Shown: piece by piece, positions 1 through 4,108 of the stretch
Layout: each line of letters starts with the position of its first letter
Numbering within the stretch: the first letter of the stretch is position 1
From: Nocardioides sp.
GTDB taxonomy: Bacteria; Actinomycetota; Actinomycetes; Propionibacteriales; Nocardioidaceae
Direction of reading: 5' to 3'
Length of the DNA stretch: 6,552 bases
NCBI GenBank assembly: GCA_031177735.1
Contig: JAPSKJ010000119.1
Location: 1 to 6,552, forward strand
Position numbers and translations under genes: made by a program
Notes under the pieces: model-generated
What the model saw: the letters and a program-made list of their open reading frames with translations, nothing else
The model's database searches: none
What the model was told of the DNA's origin: nothing

Positions 1-911
1 CCCACGTAGGAGGGGTCCTTGCCCGCTGCCAGGAGCGGGTTGGGGATGTCGGTGAGCTGCACACCCGGCGCCGAGGACAACAGCTCGAGGGCCCGCTCGG
101 GCGGCATCGGCCGGGCGAACTCCGCGTTGATCGCCAGCGAGTGACCGGTGAAGACCGGCACCCGCACGCAGATGCCGGACACGGCCAGGTCGGGGATGCC
201 GAGGATCTTGCGCGACTCGTTGCGGAGCTTCTGCTCCTCGTCGGTCTCGTTCAACCCGTCGTCGACGAGGTTGCCGGCGAAGGGCAGCACGTTGTAGGCG
301 ATGGTCTCCTTGTAGACCCCCGGCTCCGGGAACGCGACGGCCTCACCGTCGTAGGCCAGCTCGCGGGCCTTGTCGCCCGCGGCGGCGATCCCGGTCGCGA
401 GCTCCTCCACGCCGGCGATGCCGGAGCCGGAGACGGCCTGGTAGGTCGAGGCGATCAGGCGCACCAGGCCGGCCTCGTCGTGCAGCGGCTTGAGCACGGG
501 CATCGCGGCCATGGTGGTGCAGTTGGGGTTGGCGATGATGCCGCGGCCGGCCTCGATGACCGGGCGGGCGGCCTCGGGGTTGACCTCGGAGACCACGAGC
601 GGGATGGCCGGGTCCTTGCGGAAGGCCGAGGAGTTGTCGACCACGATCACGCCGGCCTCGACGAAGCGCGGCGCCAGCGCCCGCGAGGCGGTCGCGCCGG
701 CGGAGAACAACGCGATGTCGAGCCCACTGGGGTCAGCGGTCTCGGCGTCCTCGACGGTCACCTCGCGACCCTCGTAGGTGAGCACCTTGCCCGCGGAGCG
801 GGCCGAGGAGAAGAACCGGATCTCGTCGACGGGGAACGCCCGCTCGGCGAGGATCTGCCGCATCGCGACGCCGACCTGACCGGTCGCGCCGACCACACCA
901 ATGTTCACCAT
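1..911 (-). CDS. asd: Aspartate-semialdehyde dehydrogenase, 3' end cut by window edge
   Basis: The enzyme reduces aspartyl-4-phosphate with NADPH to aspartate 4-semialdehyde, the second step of the aspartate pathway in the cytoplasm. I translated 303 codons from the ATG at 911-909 without a stop; the family is usually about 340-350 residues, so roughly 40 C-terminal residues lie outside the window. Visible motifs are the N-terminal nucleotide-binding loop GATGQVG (residues 8-14), the catalytic cysteine in NPNCTT (Cys131, codon 521-519), and the substrate-binding Arg250 and general-base His257 in RVPVFTGHS. The last visible residues, GKDPSYVG, match the family's C-terminal section. The start follows GGGAG at a 5-base distance. 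lysC lies 82 bases upstream on the same strand, giving the usual lysC-asd pair. Family assignment is firm; the missing end is simply off the window. Confidence 0.96.
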   Translation of the reverse strand, partial: MVNIGVVGATGQVGVAMRQILAERAFPVDEIRFFSSARSAGKVLTYEGREVTVEDAETADPSGLDIALFSAGATASRALAPRFVEAGVIVVDNSSAFRKDPAIPLVVSEVNPEAARPVIEAGRGIIANPNCTTMAAMPVLKPLHDEAGLVRLIASTYQAVSGSGIAGVEELATGIAAAGDKARELAYDGEAVAFPEPGVYKETIAYNVLPFAGNLVDDGLNETDEEQKLRNESRKILGIPDLAVSGICVRVPVFTGHSLAINAEFARPMPPERALELLSSAPGVQLTDIPNPLLAAGKDPSYV

Positions 912-916
912 GACAT

Positions 917-921
917 CTCCC
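917..921 (-). promoter_or_regulatory. Ribosome binding site of asd
   Basis: The minus strand reads GGGAG five bases before the ATG at 911-909. It supports that ATG as the start; the GTG immediately after it (second codon) is a less likely alternative. Confidence 0.6.
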
Positions 922-969
922 TGTGGGATCGGGATCCCCGCGAAGTTGTGTGCGCGGAAGCCAAGCGGA

Positions 970-982
970 GGAGCGAGGAACG
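970..982 (+). repeat. 13-base motif shared with the region upstream of dnaX (copy 1)
   Basis: GGAGCGAGGAACG occurs here in the lysC-asd gap and again at 6471-6483 in the gap upstream of dnaX, in the same orientation. Both copies are intergenic and both sit in a purine-rich, GAGCG-containing context. It looks like a dispersed intergenic motif; function unknown. Confidence 0.5.
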
Positions 983-993
983 TCGTGGGATGG

Positions 994-1515
994 TCATCGT
1001 CCCGTCCCCCCGTAGACCACTGCCTCGATCTCGTCGGACTCCAGGTCGAACGCCGCGTGCGCGGCGTTGACGGCGTCCTGCACCTGCGTCTCGGCCACGA
1101 CGACCGAGACCCGGATCTCCGAGGTGGAGATCATCTCGATGTTGACCCCGGCCTCCGAGAGCGCCTCGAAGAAGCGGGCCGAGATGCCGGGGGCGCTGCT
1201 CATGCCGGCGCCGACGATGGACACCTTGCCGACACCGTCGTCGTACTGCAACCGCTCGTAGCCCACGACGTCCTGCAGGCGCGCCAGCGCGGTCATCGCC
1301 GTCTGCCCCTCGCCGCGCGGGAGCGTGAAGGAGATGTCGGTGCGCCCGGTGGCGGCGGCGGAGACGTTCTGGACGATCATGTCGATGTTGATCTGCGCCT
1401 CGGCGACCGCACGGAAGATCGCGGCCGCCTCGCCCGGCTTGTCGGGCACGCCGACCACGGTGATCTTGGCCTGGCTGCGGTCGTGCGCGACGCCGGTGAT
1501 GATGGCGGCTTCCAT
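994..1515 (-). CDS. lysC: Aspartokinase beta subunit from internal in-frame start
   Basis: Within lysC, in the same frame, an ATG at 1515-1513 (Met257) is preceded by GAAGGAG with a 5-base spacer, better than the site before the full-length start. Initiation here gives a 173-residue protein made only of the two ACT domains. By my alignment Met257 matches residue 250 of C. glutamicum LysC, where the 172-residue beta subunit is known to begin; Bacillus subtilis aspartokinase II uses the same arrangement. The beta chain pairs with the full-length alpha chain in an alpha2beta2 enzyme and forms the lysine/threonine effector sites. The signal and position are seen directly; expression of beta here is inferred from family knowledge. 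Confidence 0.8.
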   Translation of the reverse strand: MEAAIITGVAHDRSQAKITVVGVPDKPGEAAAIFRAVAEAQINIDMIVQNVSAAATGRTDISFTLPRGEGQTAMTALARLQDVVGYERLQYDDGVGKVSIVGAGMSSAPGISARFFEALSEAGVNIEMISTSEIRVSVVVAETQVQDAVNAAHAAFDLESDEIEAVVYGGTGR

Positions 1516-2283
1516 GGTGGCTCCTTCGTGTGCGTCGGCCGCGACATCGGCGGCCTTGACGACCCAGGTGCCCTCCTTCTCGGAGAAGGAGGACCGGACG
1601 TGGATCGGCATGTCGTAACGGCGGGCGTACTCGACGCAGCGCAGGTGCAGGATCTTCGCGCCCTGCGCCGCCATCTCCAGGGTCTCCTCGTACGAGATCC
1701 GCGGGATCTTCCGGGCGCGCGGCTCGATCCGAGGGTCGGCGGTGAAGATGCCGTCGACGTCGGAGTAGATCTCGCACACCTCGGCCTTGAGCGCGACGGC
1801 CAGGGCGACAGCAGTCGTGTCGGAGCCGCCGCGGCCCAGGGTGGTGATGTCCTTGGTGGTCTGGGAGACGCCCTGGAAGCCGGCGACGATGGCGATGGCG
1901 CCCTCGTTGATCGCCGCCTCGATCCGGCCGGGCGTGACGTCGATGATCTTGGCCTTGCCGTGCTCGGCGTCGGTGATGACACCGGCCTGCGACCCGGTGA
2001 AGGAGCGGGCCTCGTGGCCCAGGCTCTGGATCGCCATGGCCAGCACGGCCATCGAGATCCGCTCGCCGGCGGTGAGCAGCATGTCCAGCTCGCGCGCCGG
2101 CGGCAGCGGGGTCACCTCGTTGGCCAGGTCGATCAGCTCGTCGGTGGTGTCACCCATCGCAGAGACCACCACGACGACGTCGTGGCCCTGCTTGCGGGTG
2201 TTGACGATGCGCTGTGCGACGCGCTTGACGCCGGCCGCGTCGGCGACCGAGCTGCCGCCGTACTTCTGGACGACGATGCCCAC
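994..2283 (-). CDS. lysC: Aspartokinase, alpha (full-length) product
   Basis: The protein phosphorylates L-aspartate with ATP, the first and normally feedback-controlled step toward lysine, threonine, methionine and diaminopimelate. It has 429 residues, close to the 421 I recall for Corynebacterium glutamicum LysC. The amino-acid kinase domain covers about residues 1-250, with KYGGSS (7-12), SAMGDTTDE (41-49), LGRGGSDTT (149-157) and SDVDG...TADPR (174-185). Two ACT regulatory domains follow, at about 262-340 and 353-425, including QNVS (305-308) and ISTSEIR (385-391). Translation starts at GTG (2283-2281), with AGGA seven bases upstream as a modest ribosome binding site; the start fits the family's N-terminus. 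The gene probably has its own promoter (2354-2359) and is followed 82 bases later by asd. Position 318 is Ser where the C. glutamicum enzyme has Thr311, a residue changed in lysine-insensitive mutants. Confidence 0.97.
   Translation of the reverse strand: MGIVVQKYGGSSVADAAGVKRVAQRIVNTRKQGHDVVVVVSAMGDTTDELIDLANEVTPLPPARELDMLLTAGERISMAVLAMAIQSLGHEARSFTGSQAGVITDAEHGKAKIIDVTPGRIEAAINEGAIAIVAGFQGVSQTTKDITTLGRGGSDTTAVALAVALKAEVCEIYSDVDGIFTADPRIEPRARKIPRISYEETLEMAAQGAKILHLRCVEYARRYDMPIHVRSSFSEKEGTWVVKAADVAADAHEGATMEAAIITGVAHDRSQAKITVVGVPDKPGEAAAIFRAVAEAQINIDMIVQNVSAAATGRTDISFTLPRGEGQTAMTALARLQDVVGYERLQYDDGVGKVSIVGAGMSSAPGISARFFEALSEAGVNIEMISTSEIRVSVVVAETQVQDAVNAAHAAFDLESDEIEAVVYGGTGR
1521..1527 (-). 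promoter_or_regulatory. Internal ribosome binding site for LysC beta
   Basis: The minus strand carries GAAGGAG, ending five bases before the internal ATG at 1515-1513. It encodes part of the linker between the kinase and ACT domains (around residues 253-255), so it serves as both coding sequence and initiation signal. It is the strongest Shine-Dalgarno I found in the window. Confidence 0.75.
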
Positions 2284-2318
2284 GGGTAGGTCCTAGCTTC
2301 GGGGTGCGTACGCCGGCG

Positions 2319-2333
2319 GCGGCTCCTAGCCGC
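2319..2333 (-). other. Short hairpin in the lysC leader
   Basis: GCGGCT and AGCCGC form a perfect 6-base-pair stem around a 3-base loop, in the 73-base gap between the DUF5063-like gene and lysC. No U-tract follows, so it is not a standard intrinsic terminator. It would lie in the 5' leader of a transcript started at the candidate promoter 2354-2359. The leader is too short for a lysine riboswitch. Confidence 0.35.
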
Positions 2334-2353
2334 GCAGGCGGTGATCGGCCCCG

Positions 2354-2359
2354 ATTCTA
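2354..2359 (-). promoter_or_regulatory. Candidate -10 element of a lysC-asd promoter
   Basis: The minus strand reads TAGAAT, a good match to the actinobacterial TANNNT -10 hexamer and unusual in such GC-rich sequence. It overlaps the TAG stop of the DUF5063-like gene. A start about seven bases on would give a leader of about 64 bases before the lysC GTG. No recognisable -35 is present at 17-18 bases upstream (CGGCCC), which is common in actinobacteria but lowers confidence. Confidence 0.35.
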
Positions 2360-3022
2360 CTGAGCGGGCTGGCTGAGGGCCGCGTCCATCTCACCGCTGG
2401 CCGGGTCACCGGTGCGCAGCAGGGCGTCGGCAGCGGCGAGCTCCTCGTCCTCGCCGGTGAACTCCGCGTCCAAACGGTCGTGGGTGACCACCGACTGCAG
2501 CGCCCGGAGCACCGCACTCGCCTCGTTGCCCCAGGAGGAGACGTAGGAGAACTGCCACCACCACAGCGCCTCGTTGATGTTGCCGTTGCGGTGGTGCCGC
2601 AGGCCGAGGGCGACCTGGTTGGCGATGCTGGTCAGGTCGTCGGAGAGCACCGAGGTGACCAGCTCCGGGTCGTAGGGGTCGAAGTTGAAGGCGTACTCGT
2701 CGACCGGCCCGAGGATCCGGGCCAGACGAAGCCGCATCTCGTCGAGGTCGGGGTCGGGGCCGACGTCGGGCTGGTACTCCTGCTCGGGGGTGAAGTCCTG
2801 CTGGGCGGCCAGCCGGGCGCCGGCGAGCAGGATCTGGCTGGTCTCAAGGAGCAGCAGCGAGATCGCACGACCGCCCTCGGCCTCACGCGAGATGGCCTGC
2901 ACCGCGACGAGGAACGACTCCACCGCGTCGGCGATCTGCTGGGCGAAGTCCTCGGTCTCGGAGTCCACCCCGGTGCCGACCGGGGGTGACCCCGCCGAAA
3001 CCTCGATGTCGTAGTTGGTCAT
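2357..3022 (-). CDS. DUF5063-like protein of unknown function
   Basis: This 221-residue acidic, soluble protein has no signal peptide or membrane segment that I can see. It resembles the DUF5063 family that actinomycetes carry directly downstream of recR; I base this on the context and on a block at about 129-175. That block has a DDL...NQVALGLRHH helix, then EALWWWQF (151-158), then SSWGNEASAVLRAL, rich in Trp. The first 20 residues and the last 40 look disordered. ATG at 3022-3020 overlaps the recR stop as ATGA, so translation is probably coupled to recR; no strong ribosome binding site is visible. The role is unknown; its position suggests either a link to RecR/replication or simple co-transcription. 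The coding call is strong, the family name moderately so. Confidence 0.88.
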   Translation of the reverse strand: MTNYDIEVSAGSPPVGTGVDSETEDFAQQIADAVESFLVAVQAISREAEGGRAISLLLLETSQILLAGARLAAQQDFTPEQEYQPDVGPDPDLDEMRLRLARILGPVDEYAFNFDPYDPELVTSVLSDDLTSIANQVALGLRHHRNGNINEALWWWQFSYVSSWGNEASAVLRALQSVVTHDRLDAEFTGEDEELAAADALLRTGDPASGEMDAALSQPAQ

Positions 3023-3615
3023 TCTGCTGCCCGCCTTCCCACAAACGCCCTACCCAGGGTCACTTCGTCCGCGTACTCAAGGTCCCCACCCACGGGAAGT
3101 CCACTCGCGAGACGCGTCACGCGCAGACCCAGCGGCACCAGCTGGCGGGTGAGATAGGTCGCGGTGGCCTCGCCCTCGAGGTTGGGGTCGGTGGCCAAGA
3201 TGACCTCCGTGATCGTGCCGTCGGCCAGCCGGGTGAGCAGCTCGCGGATGCGCAGCTGCTCGGGGCCGATCCCGTCGATCGGGCTGATCGCGCCGCCGAG
3301 CACGTGGTAGCGCCCGCGGAACTCTCGGGTGCGCTCGATCGCGACGACGTCCTTGTACTCCTCCACCACGCACAGCACCGCGGGGTCGCGGCGCGGGTCA
3401 CGGCAGATCCGGCACTGCTCCTCCTCGGAGACGTTGAAGCAGGTCGTGCAGAACTTCACCCGCTGCTTGACCTCGACGAGCACGTCCGCGAGGCGGCGTA
3501 CGTCGGCCGGGTCGGCCTGGAGCAGGTGGAAGGCGATCCGCTGCGCACTCTTGGGACCCACGCCCGGCAGCCGACCGAGCTCGTCGATGAGGTCTTGGAC
3601 GACACCCTCGTACAT
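3019..3615 (-). CDS. recR: Recombination protein RecR
   Basis: RecR works with RecO (and RecF) to load RecA onto SSB-coated gapped DNA during recombinational repair. The 198-residue length is typical. The order of domains is complete: an N-terminal helix-hairpin-helix LPGVGPKSAQRIAFHL (16-31), a four-cysteine zinc finger (Cys56, Cys59, Cys68, Cys71), and a Toprim domain starting near VLCVVEE (80-86) with the LGGAISPIDGIGP loop (106-118) and an ATDPNLEGEATA segment. The C-terminal segment GLPVGGDLEYADEVTLGRA is the family signature. ATG at 3615-3613 lies nine bases after the ybaB stop, with no clear Shine-Dalgarno, so it likely depends on coupling to ybaB. Its own TGA overlaps the next gene's ATG. 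Confidence 0.97.
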   Translation of the reverse strand: MYEGVVQDLIDELGRLPGVGPKSAQRIAFHLLQADPADVRRLADVLVEVKQRVKFCTTCFNVSEEEQCRICRDPRRDPAVLCVVEEYKDVVAIERTREFRGRYHVLGGAISPIDGIGPEQLRIRELLTRLADGTITEVILATDPNLEGEATATYLTRQLVPLGLRVTRLASGLPVGGDLEYADEVTLGRAFVGRRAAE

Positions 3616-3624
3616 CGCGGGCGC

Positions 3625-4020
3625 CTAGAAGCCGAGCTGGTGCGGCGGCTGCTCCGGGTCGCCGGCGCCGCCGCCCATGCCGCCGAGCCCGCCGGCCAGG
3701 GGGCCCAGGGTCTGTCCGGCGAGGGCGTCGGCCTGCGCCTTCGCATCGCGGTAGGCCGCCACGATCATGTCGCTGAGGTCGGCCAGGTCGTCGGGGTCGC
3801 TGCCGTCGAACTCACCGGCCCGGATGTCGATGCCCTGCAGGTCACCCACACCGTTGAGCCGGACGGTCACCGCGCCCCCGGCGACGGTGCCGTCGACGGT
3901 CTGCTCGGCGAGCCGGTCCTGGGCGGACATCAGCTGCTCCTGCATGGCCTGGGCCTGCTGGAGCAGGGCGTTCATGTCGAAGCCGCCACCGCCGAGCGCG
4001 TCGAAGGGGTTCTGGCTCAT
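3625..4020 (-). CDS. YbaB/EbfC family nucleoid-associated protein
   Basis: Members of this family are small dimeric DNA-binding proteins that coat or bridge DNA; the gene is conserved between dnaX and recR in many bacteria. The 131-residue protein has the expected core: an N-terminal helix with heptad-like Gln/Met residues (about 16-40), a beta section with TVAGGAVTVRLNGVGDL (about 45-61), and a C-terminal helix DLADLSDMIVAAYRDAKAQA (about 78-97). A Met/Gly-rich tail GGLGGMGGGAG (110-120) and a polar end follow. ATG at 4020-4018 is preceded by GAGGTG at 5 bases. The gene starts 88 bases after dnaX, across a striking tandem repeat, and is followed by recR after nine bases. Confidence 0.94.
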   Translation of the reverse strand: MSQNPFDALGGGGFDMNALLQQAQAMQEQLMSAQDRLAEQTVDGTVAGGAVTVRLNGVGDLQGIDIRAGEFDGSDPDDLADLSDMIVAAYRDAKAQADALAGQTLGPLAGGLGGMGGGAGDPEQPPHQLGF

Positions 4021-4025
4021 CGGGT

Positions 4026-4031
4026 CACCTC
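4026..4031 (-). promoter_or_regulatory. Ribosome binding site of ybaB, abutting the repeat
   Basis: The minus strand reads GAGGTG five bases before the ybaB ATG. The first base of the tandem repeat (4032) is directly adjacent, so in the mRNA a long C-rich stretch runs straight into this site. That could keep the site unstructured, or let C-runs pair with its G residues. Confidence 0.6.
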
Positions 4032-4091
4032 GGGGGTCGTGGGGGTGGGGGTCGTGGGGGTGGGGGTCGTGCGGGTGCGGATCGTGGCGGG
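4032..4091. repeat. 15-base tandem repeat between dnaX and ybaB
   Basis: On the plus strand the unit GGGGGTCGTGGGGGT is present twice exactly (4032-4046, 4047-4061). A third copy has one mismatch (4062-4076), a fourth is degenerate with four mismatches (4077-4091), and a G-rich stretch continues to 4106. The gradient from exact to decayed copies, with the exact ones next to ybaB, suggests recent slippage-type expansion at that end. Five G5 runs occur within 35 bases. Confidence 0.9.
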
Positions 4092-4108
4092 GGCGGTGCG
4101 GGCGGGAG
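4032..4108 (-). promoter_or_regulatory. C-rich, G-poor leader resembling a Rho utilisation site
   Basis: In the mRNA sense this 77-base stretch contains 53 C and only 10 G by my count, with no stable hairpin that I can see. This is the composition of Rho loading sites. It lies untranslated (unless the bridge ORF is used) between the dnaX stop and the ybaB ribosome binding site, so it could let Rho reduce ybaB-recR transcription when ribosomes fall behind. Composition is observed; Rho action is inference. Confidence 0.3.

Larger units (their letters stand above)
905..997 (-). other. Possible 30-codon bridge ORF between lysC and asd
   Basis: On the minus strand an ATG at 997-995 overlaps the lysC TGA (996-994) as ATGA. 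The frame, -1 relative to lysC, stays open for 30 codons and ends with TGA at 907-905, inside the first codons of asd (ATGGTGA). The peptide would be short, Arg/Ser-rich and resembles no family I know. The ORF runs through a dispersed 13-base repeat, which argues against a conserved protein. If real, its role would be to carry ribosomes from lysC to asd by termination-reinitiation. No strong Shine-Dalgarno precedes it. Chance is a serious alternative in GC-rich DNA, where stops are rare. Confidence 0.15.

Noticed and set aside
1004..1013. G6 run near the lysC 3' end as a frameshift site
   Set aside because: The preceding codon (TAC) does not allow a proper X-XXY-YYZ slip, and the normal frame gives the conserved C-terminal tail.
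141..1070. Plus-strand ORF (309 codons) opposite asd
   Set aside because: It is a shadow of asd; the minus strand has the catalytic Cys and His motifs of the dehydrogenase.
901..2289. Long plus-strand ORF (462 codons) opposite lysC
   Set aside because: It is the antisense shadow of lysC in GC-rich DNA: Asp/Gly/Arg/Val-rich translation, no family resemblance, and lysC on the other strand is unmistakable.
2284..2356. Lysine riboswitch upstream of lysC
   Set aside because: The gap is only 73 bases and has one short hairpin, far smaller than the known lysine riboswitch of about 170 bases or more.
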